Assembly: GCA_004369085.1 (NCBI GenBank)
Contig: ML210418.1
Coordinates: forward strand, 1-31,509
DNA: 31,509 nt
Source: Coprinopsis marcescibilis
Lineage: Eukaryota; Basidiomycota; Agaricomycetes; Agaricales; Psathyrellaceae
Direction of reading: 5' to 3'
The translations under genes and the position numbers were made by a program. The first letter of the stretch is position 1; every line of letters begins with the position of its first letter. Of the stretch, positions 20,601 to 31,509 are shown in pieces. The notes beneath the pieces were generated by a model, which searched no databases, was not told where the DNA came from, and worked only from the letters and a program-made list of their open reading frames with translations.

Positions 20601-23600
20601 TGCTCCATCGAGGCTCTCCTGCGCCTGCTCCAGACGACCAAGACGCATCTGGACTTCCCCTAACCGACTAAGAGCACGACTGGCGACTATAGGAAGGTTA
20701 AGATTGTTCGCCATGCCCAGAGCCTGCTTTAGGAGATGATCCGCTTCCTTCGGAGAGCCTCTCATCGAATACGCGTCCGCCAGAGAGAAGAACGCAGACA
20801 GCAGCCCTTCAAAGATTCTCCACTCGAATTCCCCTCCGGACTTGCGCACAATCTTGTATTTTGATTGGGTTTGCCGATCAGTCGGCGTCCCCGAGCTCTC
20901 GGGTGTAGTTTCTGGTTCAAATGGGTTTGACGACTGGGACACTTTCGGGGCTGGTTTGGATAGTCGAGCGATGGCGTCTATGGCTCGGTTCCAGAGTCGA
21001 AATGATTGGAGCATGGCATCCAAGTATGCAGTCGAATCCTCCTAAATAACATGGTGAATGGGATGCAGAACGCGTTTATCGACACATAGATCGTACTCTT
21101 TCAAGCTGAATCAGTCCAAAGACATTGGCAGCCATCGCGCTCAGCTCTAGCTTCCGGGTACGAGTTTGTATTCTCTCCACACTGGACATGTTTTTATGAT
21201 CAGGCAAGATGCGGTTTATATGCTCGAATGCTTCAAGGTAGACTTTCGCACTAAACCACCAGACCCACTATGAGCGTGATACGCAGGAATTCAAAGTGAG
21301 AACTCACCTTTTAGCGACGTCGTTGTTCAGTGCAAAGGCCTCTGCGAAACGCAAGAGATAGAAGCTCGATATCTCTGGTGATGTTTCACCCGCCCTCACG
21401 ACATCCAAGGCTAAACCGAAAATCGACGTTGCCCTCTTGAGTTTTCCAAGCTGGACATACTCATAGGCCAGCTCGAGTGAGCATAAAAAGAACGCTGCAA
21501 TGGAGGTCAAAATCCCATTCAACCGATCATTACAGTAGTTTCTGCTTACCTTCGCTAGATGCACCCAGCTGCCTTTGGGAAAGGCGACGCAATCCAGCTA
21601 AGAGTTGTACCCTCGGAAGTACCAGAGAAAGTATACCCAAAATACGAGCAGTAAGCACTATCATTCGACATATGTTTAGTAATCATCCCGTGGATATGCA
21701 GAGGGTGACCTACTCAAAAGGTCGTGGAAACGACCGAAATCATCGAAGGGCATGGCATTTAGTCCTGCCTTAGGATCAATCGATGGTCGTGGAGGCGTTC
21801 TAGGCTGAGCAGGCTCCGACACTAGTGGAAGAGCTGCGATCCAAACAGCATTCAGATTACATATTAACTGAAGCAAACACCAATCACGAACCAGCTTTAG
21901 CTCCTATATTGGGCGTGACAGGAGCTCTTGCTCTTGAAGAAGGGGCAACGGGAGCTTTGATTCTTGAAGAAGCGGCAGGTGCTTTCCTAGGTGCAGGTGG
22001 TGGCTTCCTCGGCGCAGGGGGAGGTGCCCTGGACCTCGTCGTTCGCGTCGGTCGAGGCGATACCATCTTCTTCGTCGCAGTGCGTCTAACCACTTTAGGA
22101 CTGGCAGAAACGGGTGCAGCAACAGATGATGCTTTGCGAATAGAACTTGCCCGAGGACTGCGTTGAGCGTCGATTTGCAGATCCTTGAGCATTCCAGCCG
22201 CTGCATTGACATGGTCGGTCACCAACTCTAATTGTTGCGGGTGCCCTTGTCGATGAGCATGTAGCGCAATCCAGAGGTGCACAGAGATTTGGTATTGTCG
22301 TTGGTATACACTCAGGCCTACATCATGTGCCAAATCCTGTAATCCATCAGGGCCACGAGTCGATGTTGAAAGTATACGTGGACTCACCTTTCTATTCAGA
22401 AGTGCCAGTACCTCCTGTCCAATCTTATCCACGGATTCATATCCAAGATGGGACAAAGCTTCGCTGGAATCGTTGCCATCACGGTATAGAAATTCCAAAC
22501 ACCGTAATAACACCCTCACCCGGCGAATGGGCATAAGGTACCCCGAGATGTCGTCGCTAGTGTTGTAAAGATCCAGAGCATCCTTCAGCAAGCTTACGAG
22601 CACCCGACTTGCACCTTCCTTCCCCCGGCTCGGCAGCAGCGTCTCGAACTGGTATTCAAGAACTATACCCAGCACTCTCAGGTCCAACTTGAGGTGAGGG
22701 GAGGAGGAGGACGAGCTAGCTGTCCGCAGAGAGACATCTTCCGGCGGAAGTAAAAGCTCGCAAGCACCCACATAGGTAACGCGGTCCAGTAGGCCCACCA
22801 GCTGCTTCACTGGACCTTCCTTGTCAGTGACAGAAAACATCTGTGAAGGGCATTGATTGTCGGTCTGCTTGGCAATCGAGGTCGTAGAAAGTAGGTACAC
22901 GCGAATGCACTTCATAAATGCATCGTGGGCGTTCTAACGAGAAAGGTCGTCAGGCAAGCAAGTGATTCAATAATGGCGGGACGATCCTACCGTCCGATCT
23001 CCGTTCCTCAGGTAACACACCGCAATCATCTCCCATCTTTTGTACAACAACTGTTCCAGCTGCGCCCAGTCTGCTGCCCGGGCAGTGTCCTTCTCCTTCT
23101 CCTTCCCTTTCCCTTTATCCGAAATTGGAGATGCCTGCACCTGCTTACGTCCCTCGAGTGCTCTCTCGCCCAACGAGCAAGCTTCCTTGAGGAAAGGTAC
23201 CGCAGCACCAAACCGTGATTCTTGGAACAGCCGGCAAGCGATGTTATAAAAGCCTCCAGAGATACAGCGAATATAGTTGGGAGTGTCATTCTGAATCGCA
23301 GGGTTCTGCACAGAGTCGCAAATTTTGAGGGCATCGGCAAGATAGTCGTAGGCTGGGATGTACGTCTGAGGGTTGGAAACGTCCATTGTCGCCTTCGCCA
23401 AGGTGAACATTGTATTGAATGTGCGGGATAATATATCCACGATAACATCGCGATTCGTCACCTGAAGAAATCTTGAGACCTCTGTTTCTGCAGCAAGCAA
23501 TACAGTACATACCTTTGGTGTGATGAGGTACCGTAGTATTGAGATACATGATTGAAGGAATTCGGTCGCAGACGGTTTGAGGTCTTCTGTTTCTGGTTTC

Positions 23601-25229
23601 GGGGATTCTATGAGCTGAAGTGTTGCTCGGCGTAATCGCTCAAAGCAACGATCGACTTGGCTGGACATGCGGTTGAACTCTTCTAGGGCTTTCTCGTCTT
23701 CCTCTGCGTATGACAGTTCGCCCAATACAAGATGGGATAAGGATGGTGATTTTCGCATTATCTCGAGGTTGCTTTCGATGCATCGCTTGAATTCGCCTGA
23801 AACGTATCAGTTCAGCGTTCTTCCTTACTGAAAAGGGACCTCTTACTTTTAGAATCTGGTTGTTCTAACAGAACCACATTTCGAGTAAAGGCTGCACATA
23901 TCTTCGCTCCTTCTACGCACATTTCCTTGACTGTCGGATACGATGGACTACTATCCGCCTTGGCCGGGGTCGGGAGGGTGCTCGTCGAGGGTATCTTGCC
24001 CATAAGTGTTCCAATGCGATCGAGTATACAGATATCGCCATACTAGAGTATATGTGAGTATAAATTCTCTATCGAAAACGTTTGATTAACCTTCTTTGCG
24101 AAACCAATCCACAGTTCGCAGAAACTGACAAACTTCTCTCCATCGAGAAAATCCACAGCATCTGAACGTTTCTCAGCAACCGATACAAGCTCGTTGAACT
24201 GAGATAGCACGATCCCTGTCGCATCACGTTCTTCGTCCGACGAGGAACACGATCTCGCAAAAGAGTTCGCCATTCGCACAGGCTGCTCCCAAAAAGGGTT
24301 TGCTTCCATTATCCCTGGAGATGTGCTCCCCAAACAGCGAAGAGCGTACATTCGTAGGCTGAACAGGCATTTTGGAGACGCCTGTTGAGATTTGGCCCGA
24401 GCTGTCGTCGGCTTGGGTGAGGTTGATGACGGTGAGGTTGTACTTTTGTTTAAGGCAGTGTAGGAGCGGGTGAGCAATAAATCAAGTAGCTTGGTGTCCA
24501 AGTGTGAGAGTAATGGCATCCATGATAATAATGAGGGGGTATCCGTTGGCGAATCAAGAGCTTTTGATAGGGCTTCCAGTTGTGCTGGCTCGGAGCTGGT
24601 ATAGGCGGTCGCCGTCAATGCGTGTGCGAGGAATGTTGAGATCATGGTTAAATTGGTCGTGCTTGTGATATTCTCCTTAGGTATAGATAGTGATACCAGT
24701 TCCTTAGCTGATATAAGGTTGAAGGCCGTAGAGATTGCGGGTTGAATTTGCTTCAGTGCTCCTCGCGCTGCGTCGTGCTGTCCTTTCGGGTCAATAGCGG
24801 CATAGATCGGTGTAGGCATAGACGCACCATATCTAGAGACAAAAGCTTTCCGACAATAGCCAAAGCAGCCCTCTCGACATCGATATTCCCTGAATCCAAC
24901 CGCCTCAGCACTGACAATTGTTCGGAGCACCGCGAAACGATCGAGTTGGCCTCCGCGTTCTTCGATCTCCATGCAGTCGACGTATCCGTTGTCGATTTCT
25001 TCCAGCCAGCTCGCATCAGGTCCGACAGAGACTGCATCGCGGCATTAAGAGCTCGCATTGCAGATACTTTGTCGACCTTTGGAACCTTAGTTGCATCGAC
25101 GGCAGTCCTTGAGGATGTCGGCTTCGATTTCAGTGTCAACTTGGACGCTAAGGCATCCGCGAGCTGGTCCGGCGACATTCCATTGGCTATAGTGCTAGCT
25201 TCAGGCTTTCTGCGCTGCCTGGTGGCCAT
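17696..25229 (-). CDS. ESP1: Separase (peptidase family C50), 20 exons
   Basis: Separase cleaves the cohesin kleisin subunit at anaphase. The C-terminal catalytic domain is unmistakable: DEHLFLVLDRNIQNLPWE, YFILNPSGDL, then YCGHGGGEQY (catalytic His, residue 2049 in my model), MLWGCSSG (catalytic Cys 2075, codon 18049-18051) and LIANLWDVTDKDID. Exons 5' to 3': 24828-25229, 24091-24777, 23847-24042, 23513-23796, 22991-23461, 22388-22933, 21892-22336, 21714-21833, 21550-21657, 21308-21494, 21097-21250, 20425-21041, 20286-20368, 20152-20237, 20000-20093, 19700-19945, 19013-19650, 18195-18964, 17975-18139, 17696-17924. They total 6,528 nt (2,175 residues), and phases match at all 19 junctions. 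Introns are 48-58 nt. Introns 4 (23462-23512) and 6 (22337-22387) are 51 nt, in frame and stop-free, so they could be retained. The N-terminal two-thirds is a helical solenoid; a Pro/Ala-rich disordered segment lies near 21900-22100. The gene looks intact. Confidence 0.96.
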
Positions 25230-25585
25230 TATTTAGCTATTTCAGTTCCAGGATGATGGTAGACAGAAAGGAAGAGGTTGGTTCAATGATGTGGCCCGGT
25301 TCACGCGACGCGTTCGGTTTGAAGTCAGGTGATCGCTCTTGAGTCAGCTTTTGCAAACTGGTTCACTAACTTTCGTCGCGCTACTTTCCTCTCACGCTAG
25401 TCGGGAGCCCGCCCACCCGAGCAAACGACCGCAAGGTCACATTTGTATCATTTCAGCGCAACTATATATACAGAGGTATCCATCTGAGACCAGAAAAACC
25501 CAAGTCAATAGTATAAGTAAAACCAAAGTATCACCTAACACGCCCAACATAACAAACCCAACGAACAATCCGCAGAGGGTCCAAT
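25230..25585. promoter_or_regulatory. Separase promoter and F-box gene 3' flank, with MCB-like motif
   Basis: 356 bp between the separase ATG and the F-box stop. At 25303-25313 an ACGCG is directly followed by ACGCGT, 74-84 bp upstream of the separase ATG. ACGCGT is the MluI cell-cycle box bound in yeasts by MBF (Mbp1/Swi6) at G1/S genes. The motif is seen in sequence; its function here is inferred. An actatatatacag run near 25461-25473 lies on the F-box 3' side. Confidence 0.4.
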
Positions 25586-27379
25586 CTAATAATCCAAAGC
25601 CCAAGACGGATCCCTATCCTCCACCATGCTCCACAAGCTCGAAGGAACAATCGCTTTATACTCAACGGTAACCGCCTCAACTTTATTCCCATCAACTACC
25701 CCACTACCACTGCTCCTGCTCGTACCATCTCCCACGGGCAAAAGATATATCCCCGCACCTGTTATTGCATTCTTGACAACCACCGCATCCTCCACCGCAG
25801 AGACAACCGACACATCACATGGCAGCACTCCCAACGCATAGTATCCTGGCGGCCTCCTCGCAGCGACCATCCTTCGAAACTTAGCCCATGCAAAGTCCAC
25901 TCCACCTCCAAATCCTCTTCCTCTGCCTGTGATCGTGCTCACTTTGCGTGGTCGCGGCGTCGTAGTCCCGGATTCAAAACCGGTTCTGGAGCCAAGTCCG
26001 GAGGCCAAGCTCGACGTTGCCGTATTCCTTTCGATAGAGTAGAAGATTTTAAGGATGCGAAGCCTTGGAACAATCCTTGACGAAGCGAGCTTTTCGAACA
26101 AGACCTCGTAGTCTCTATACGTCCCTTCCAGCACCAATTCGCCGAGATGCTCCGCCAACGCCAACAACTCCATAATCCTCGCAATAGACGACCCCTTGCC
26201 ATCGCTCCCAGTTCTAACCTGTTCATTCAACATCAGCGTCAGACTCTTCAACTTTGTCGGGTTGAAGAACAGTGTTTTGGGGGGTAAAAATGTTGAGATA
26301 GGATTGCACGCCTTCCACAGCGTCCAAAGCCTATTCAATCGGAATTTTTGCAAGGCGGGACACCAAAGTCTGGCGCACAACGCCATCTCTACCCCCTCCG
26401 CATGCACATTGACGCAGAGACTTTGCAACGCCTTCATCTTGACACGCTGCACCGATGCCCCTGCCCCCATCTCCTTGTCGATCGCAACATGGATCGTGCA
26501 TTCCACCAGATTCTCGCACCACGAAAGCACCAACAACCAGGTCCTCGCCCCCAACCGCATATTCGACGATAAATCCGTGAGCTGATTCCATGGGAGCCAC
26601 ACAGGCGGCATCCACAGTGGTGGATGGTTGGCATGCAGGGAGAGCTGGAGTCTTCGAACTTTTGGCCAGGGTGTAGAGGAGGGTGAGAACGAAGATTCGG
26701 AGGATGAAAATCCTTGCTGCTGATCCAGACTCAAATTGGAGCTGACCAACGACAGGCTTTCGACTTTTGATAAGGGGGAGTCGAGGATGAACGTTAACAT
26801 CGGGCCTTGGCGTTCCTCCAGACGCAACCATTGGGGATTTCCATTTTCGATGCATTTCCGCATGCGAAAGCCCAGTTCCGAGACTTGGGACTGGACATGG
26901 AGCGAGTCTAGGGAGAAGCCTGTGATAGGGAATTTTATGGAGAGGAAACACGGTTCTGAGCTGGCTCTGTCGAACCAATGCTGCGCTTGTTGCAGGAAGT
27001 GTGTAATTGTCCGACTGTACGTCTTGTCAGTCTGAGGGTTGTCATGCCGAGGCTGGAGGTGCAGTGACGTCCATAGCTGGCAATACCGCGTTGCCAAATC
27101 CCTCCAATGGGTACAGACTTGCGTAAAGAAGAGTGGGGCAGTGCTCCGGACGGGCCTGCGTTGCTCAATGGATGAGGGAAGGGAGAGCTGAAAAAGCAGT
27201 TTGAGCATATCATCTGGGAGGTCTTGGATTCGTGTTGGCCGTTTCTTGTGCCCCCTTCTGCGTCCCAATATCTCCGCAGAACCCTGCCTAAAAATCGCCG
27301 ATTCAACACTAGATTTTCCGAAGGTACCGCGAAATACCTACCTTGGTTTTCCGTGCGCGATGAGAATTTCCTTGCTCAT
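25586..27379 (-). CDS. F-box-like domain protein
   Basis: Probable substrate adaptor of an SCF ubiquitin ligase, a strongly expanded class in mushrooms. Exon 1 is 27342-27379 (ATG at 27377-27379) and exon 2 is 25586-27287, giving 579 residues. The long open frame alone has only a TTG start; the 54-nt intron (GTAGGT to TTTTTAG) supplies the ATG in phase. The F-box-like motif covers about residues 35-85: IQDLPDDMLKLLFQLSLP, then TQVCTHWRDLATRYCQLWTSL. The rest reads as leucine-rich, LRR-like segments (VESLSLVSSNLSL, KLKSLTLMLNEQV, HLGELVLEGTYRDYEVLFEK). No catalytic motif is seen and the target cannot be inferred. It lies upstream of separase on the same strand, 356 bp away. Confidence 0.85.
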
Positions 27380-28497
27380 TTTGAGCAGTGCTTCCGCTGG
27401 TTGAGACAAACGTACGGGGTTCTATGGCAAAAGCAGTCAGACAAGAGCTGTGCGCACCGAATCATTCGGCGAGACAAGAGTAAAGAGGCCGTACCAACGT
27501 CAACAGCCGCTAGCGATCGTATCACCTTGAGACACGGAGGTCAGCTCTGGTCGGCTCGCCTCCCTGCCACACAGTGCGCTCGCCGACGATCACGACGGCC
27601 TCTGCGGCGAGTTCTCCATTCAGATTCCAAGCCTGATGAGCTGCTCAAGAGCGGTTTACTGGGCCCGGTATATATTGTCGCGCTATAGTCATCAGAAACT
27701 GCAAGGACACCACTGCTGAACCACGCAATATGCCCTATTCATCTGATGACGCATTCCATAACCGTGATCGTTGTCCTGCTTGCTCTGTGACCTCCATTGC
27801 AGTTGTCTTCACAACAGTAGAGAAATAACAGGGTTGTTGCTTGTGTTTGATGTAGTGGACAAAGTTGAAACAGGTGCTGATCGAGCACTGATACGCCGGA
27901 GGCTCGGACGTGATTGTTGATACGCCTGCCCTAAACAGCTTCTTACAGTGGCCCTCATCTGGCTAACAAGTTACTAGTGGTCTCAGGCCAAGCATACTAG
28001 CAATGGGATATGGAAGAAGATATCATCAATCCAGCGTCTATTCGATTTAAAGAAATGCTAAAGGGCGGTTGGAGAGCAGAATATTGGAGTACTGCGAGAA
28101 CGAGAACGAGAACGAGGTTTTTCCCGGCATGCACAACAGGCTCTTGCGAAACAATATGCTCGTTGTTACCTTTGTGCCTCATTTCGACCCTTCTTCACAT
28201 TGCACTCAGTAGCCCTCGTCATCGTGGTCAGTCTGATGTCATCAGAACAAAGGTACATACACCCCTGAATCCGTCCTTTTGCCGCATAACGATAGATAGT
28301 GACAACAGTTTCCATCCTTTGAACCACCTTTGCCTGAGCGGAGAACTCCATTGCCCAGTTGCGGGCGCCTATTGGCCTCGAAATCTGATTATTATAAAAT
28401 GGGTGATTAAGTCAGCCGCGACCGTGCGAGGTTCTCCTGGTCTCATCGCTTAAAAAGGCTTGCACTTGATAGCCTCAACGTTCGACCCACCACTACC
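27380..28497. other. Intergenic region, no gene established
   Basis: This contains the F-box promoter and about 1 kb with no splice-consistent frame. A short tandem repeat, (CGAGAA)3CGAG, lies at 28095-28116. A 147-codon plus-strand open frame at 28010-28453 crosses it, but its composition looks random (RTRTRTRFF from the repeat) and no family is visible. Confidence 0.4.
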
Positions 28498-28877
28498 ATG
28501 TCCGACTCCAAATTGCCACTCATGACTGACCGCAGAGAAGCTGGACCATCTGAGTCTAACGTGATCGTCCACGGCAAAATATAGCACAAGTTCGCACTTC
28601 CATTTCCGAAAGGAGCACCCAAAGAATACCTTCAGGACGTGCCAGTGCTAAGTTCATCAAGAAGGATGTGACATTGGCTACAAAGCCCATACCACAGAAC
28701 TTCCGCGTACTGTCTGCGATGGTCTAGACCGTTAGCGACTCCTTCGAGGTGCCGTCTACCAGCAAATACCTCAAGTCCTTTGTCGAAGTCCAGCAAAAGG
28801 CAAAGCTCATGCGGGAGAGGCCGAATGGGATGACGCTAAGCCTCCCTCCGTTAATTACCACGGTCCCCGACTACTAA
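28498..28877 (+). pseudogene. Disrupted intronless coding relic
   Basis: An ATG frame (MSDSKLPLMTDRREAGPSES) runs 28 codons to TAG at 28582. The neighbouring frame is open from 28575 for 100 codons to TAA 28875-28877, with a single TAG at 28725. It reads SERSTQRIPSGRASAKF, TKPIPQNFRVLSAMV, then, after the stop, SKYLKSFVEVQQKAKLMRER and LPPLITTVPDY. Composition is protein-like throughout. One frameshift plus one nonsense codon would explain it. I do not recognise the family. An A14 run follows 180 bp after the TAA. Confidence 0.4.
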
Positions 28878-29057
28878 GTATCGCGTTTTACCCCCATCGT
28901 AATTTCGGGTCGCCTCCACAGCATGAACAAGCAAACAGAATCCAGAATGAGAGAACAATTTTAAAGCGAGGACGTTCGCGGGACAGATGATGTAGGCGAG
29001 ATGCTTGGACTGTATTTTGTTTTCAACTTCTAAATCTAGGAGCATTTCTGGTAACTT

Positions 29058-29071
29058 AAAAAAAAAAAAAA
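29058..29071 (+). repeat. A14 homopolymer, possible retrocopy poly(A)
   Basis: Fourteen consecutive A residues, the longest homopolymer I saw in the window. The position, 180 bp after the stop of the intronless relic on the same strand, would suit a 3'UTR plus poly(A) of a retroposed copy. I found no clear target-site duplication. Confidence 0.5.
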
Positions 29072-29239
29072 TTTGAGGTTCAAAGCTGAACAACGTCGAG
29101 ACAGGGGCTGCTTCGCCATACTTGGCAAGTCCGGCGGTTGCCGTAAGGCTTTTGTGCACTGACCCATCTACTGTCTTCTTTTCTGCCGTAGCGAGCTCTG
29201 AGAACATCTTATTCACCCAGTCTAGCAACTCTACTTCCT

Positions 29240-30104
29240 ATGCCTCCATCCAATTTCCCAGAAGAGCTGTTGATTCTCAGGCAATGCCAGAAATGCTACG
29301 TCTCGGAAGCTGAACTCAAATCTCAAGGCAAACTGCTCTTGATCTGTGCAGGATGCAAAAAGGCGCTGTACTGTGTATGTTGTGCGATATATTGATTTAT
29401 CCCTCTAACTGAGATACGATGACGCTGTCGAAAGACTCGAGAATGCCAGAAATCGGATTGGAACTATCACAAAACATTCTGCAAAATCAACCGCGACGTC
29501 CGCGACAAGATCCGAGCAGGACTCAACGAGAAAGAGGCTGAATCTAGCAACGGTTACACACCACGCGAAATGGAGCATAGGCTGCGTAACTGGATAGAGG
29601 TCCGTCGTATCATATGCACTAGAGCTCTATGCTTAACGGCAGAGCGACCAGCTAAACCGTCCAGACATCCAAGACGCTGCAGTCTGTGCTCTGAAACTGC
29701 ACGAAAAGCCCGACAACGTCCTCACCCACCTGCTCCTCATAACTCTTACACCCAGCTTCAAACCTCGCGAAAAGAGCGTCGACCCCCGCCGCGCGTTCAC
29801 GATCCAGCTTCTCCAGCCTGCCCTGATTAGCAAGCAGGTGCCCCGGGATAGGGGCAATGTCGAAGGCATCGCAGCACTCATGACCAAGAGTAACGAATGG
29901 CGCAAGAAGGGCTATGTTGGGCTCGTAATAATGATGATCATGGTCACAGAGCCATTGACCATGGCCCATATCTCGCCGTTTGGGCTGCAAGATGTAAAAG
30001 ACGTCCCCTACGACCCCGAATGGAAGGCCAATCTGACAAGGAAGACAAGTGCTCTCCCGGAATGGATTCTCCCCATGAGCTGTGACGCGGACGAGGCGCT
30101 GTGA
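29240..30104 (+). CDS. MYND-type zinc-finger protein
   Basis: Small protein with an N-terminal MYND finger, usually a protein-protein interaction module. Three exons, 29240-29374, 29435-29599 and 29643-30104, encode 253 residues. The finger covers about residues 16-61: CQKC, then CAGC, YCTREC (joined across intron 1), QKSDW, HKTFC; every Cys/His ligand position is present. Intron 1 is 60 nt (GTATGT to GAAAG). Intron 2 is a short 43 nt with a weak donor, GTCCGT, chosen because it alone restores the frame into DQLNRPDIQDAAVCALKLHE. The C-terminal part (HLLLITLTPSFKPREKS to the TGA at 30102-30104) resembles the conserved tail of mushroom MYND proteins but names no activity. Exon 2 end is the least certain point. 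Confidence 0.85.
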
Positions 30105-31509
30105 GCACAACAGCAGGCAGCATGTCTCCGTAGGTCTTTCTTTTGCCAGTATCTTGGCAAAGTATTTCAGTTGGTGAAGAAACTCACGGAGTCTTAGAGA
30201 ATCCGCAGTACGAAGGACCTAATTTTGTAAATCACCAAACTCCACGGACATGACGCTATGCCTGGCGACCTTGGACTTCCTCTCTTGCTATCTTGGCCAT
30301 ATCAAGTATTCGACGCAATGGAGCTCTGGGTACACAGTTTTAAAAACATTTGAACGAGCCGATTTAAGAACTCGCAACTCGTCGGCCACGAAACACACCC
30401 TGGTCTCCATCTATCCGGTCAACAGTTCAACATAAATATGGATGGCATATTCTGGAACAATGCAACGTTTCCTTCTAGCCTGCAATGAGGTTATGCCTTC
30501 GAGTTGACATGCCTGGGTCTACTGAGACTAGTTTTATCTTATACTTTAGTATCAAGGATTCCAGACTCTAAGGTACATCATCACATTACTTACGAACGGC
30601 TGTTTCTAGCTCGATTTAGGTATTTGGCCGTTTGAAAATGACGTCGAGCTTCGTCACCTCGATCTTTCCCCTTCAAGAACCTTTCCTCGAATAGGTTTGA
30701 TACTTACCCGGGATTGCTGATGTGAACGTCGAGGCCGGTACTGGGGTCGAGATGCACTGTTGTTAAAAAGAAGGTGCCCATAAAGTACCGCTTGCACTTA
30801 GCCAACCAAGGTGTTTCACTCTCTGACTGGCAAACGTCAACTTCCGTACGTACATGCACATAACGCAAGTCTAGAACAAGTGACCATATTAATCTGTGTG
30901 ATTGGAGGGCTATTTGGTGCACATATGTCAAACAATATATGCCCCGATCCAGGAACCAGGCAGGCTTCAACGTGTATCGAACTCTAAGTCATAAGCGCAG
31001 ACATTTTCGCCGTTGCACGCGGCTCAGCGCTCAGTCCCCGCAGCTACGGACGACAGCGATCCTTGCTCATCGTATCACAAACTGGTCTCCAATCATCAAC
31101 ACTTGGGCTATCTACAACGGACACCGGTTGCCTGGAGTTGACCTGTCTGCATGCACGCCAAAAAAACGCCGTACCATAGAGTACTATGACTGGCCTGACA
31201 ATCCGAAATCAATCAAGCTAGGGAGATGGGAGACAGGTGTGGTTTTTGGTGTCTCCGACTGCACCGTAAATCCGATCCCACCTATTTTTACAACACCATG
31301 AAGCAGTTGAGAGCTTGTCCGGACACGCGTATTGATGAGTGCAAGGAAAGAGAACGGCTGGTCATGCAAAGGGTTTGCCCCAATTCTTTCAACTTCATAG
31401 CGTAGTTTACGGTGGTCAAATTTGCCCAATGTACGCAGCTACTACAAATTCGTCAAGAGACGCGTTACCCGCCCGGGCTACCCGACCTACCCCAACGTTT
31501 AAATCAGTA
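30105..31509. other. Right-edge region with unresolved open segments
   Basis: No complete gene is resolved. On the minus strand, two strong GTAAGT donor-like sites occur (donor G at 30712 and 30592), each preceded by coding-like sequence: one includes RYFMGTFFLTTVHLDPSTGL, the other ARRHFQTAKYLNRARNSRS, and the frames between them conflict. On the plus strand, an ATG frame at 30939-31301 encodes 120 residues (WAIYNGHRLPGVDLSACTPK, WPDNPKSIKLGRWETGVVFG) with no family match. A gene may extend beyond the window, or these are relics. Confidence 0.3.

Noticed and set aside
27224..27688. 154-codon plus-strand ORF
   Set aside because: It begins at TTG and is antisense to the F-box gene 5' exons and promoter.
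28010..28453. 147-codon plus-strand ORF
   Set aside because: It includes a simple-repeat-coded RTRTRTR run, shows no family signature, and overlaps opposing open frames of similar quality.

Overview
The window is nuclear DNA of a filamentous basidiomycete, almost certainly an Agaricomycete. The reasons are gene structure and content: introns of about 43-60 nt (a few longer) with GT-AG ends and CTRAY-type branch points, a STAND-type NACHT-ankyrin gene with the N-terminal 'SGGTF' motif, a TPR-CHAT gene, an F-box gene and a MYND-finger gene of the kinds expanded in mushrooms, and fungal-type RPS6, RPS13 and separase. No transposon, tRNA, rRNA, CRISPR array or plasmid feature was found.

Layout. 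1-2852 (minus): TPR repeats followed by a CHAT peptidase domain that runs off the left edge. 3960-10207 (minus): an eight-exon NACHT-ankyrin gene whose last exon holds about 38 ankyrin repeats. Both genes keep one continuous frame but carry in-frame TGA codons (one at 2187; two at 7623 and 6432). 11840-12758 (minus) and 13133-13758 (plus): RPS6 and RPS13, head to head over a shared promoter, each with a probable 5'UTR intron just before the ATG. 15188-16058 and 16579-17440 (plus): tandem paralogous DEDDy 3'-5' exonuclease genes. 17696-25229 (minus): a full separase gene, which I resolve into 20 exons and 2,175 codons. 25586-27379 (minus): an F-box protein. 28498-29071: a disrupted intronless coding relic followed at a distance by an A-run. 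29240-30104 (plus): a three-exon MYND zinc-finger protein. The stretches 2853-3959, 10208-11839, 13759-15187, 27380-28497 and 30105-31509 hold no gene I can establish, though several contain exon-like or frame-broken relics.

How the genes work together. The left third is accessory: a caspase-like (CHAT) peptidase gene beside an NLR-like receptor gene on the same strand, both apparently decaying or interrupted. The middle and right are housekeeping: ribosomal proteins and the separase that opens cohesin at anaphase. Separase has a tandem ACGCG/ACGCGT (MCB-like) motif about 75 bp upstream of its ATG, which fits cell-cycle-timed transcription. The most interesting signal is the adjacent CHAT and NACHT-ANK pair, with the same type of lesion in otherwise perfectly kept frames, and a stop-free intron that splits the NACHT Walker A motif. 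All gene models are hand-built from splice signals and frame continuity; no database search was run.
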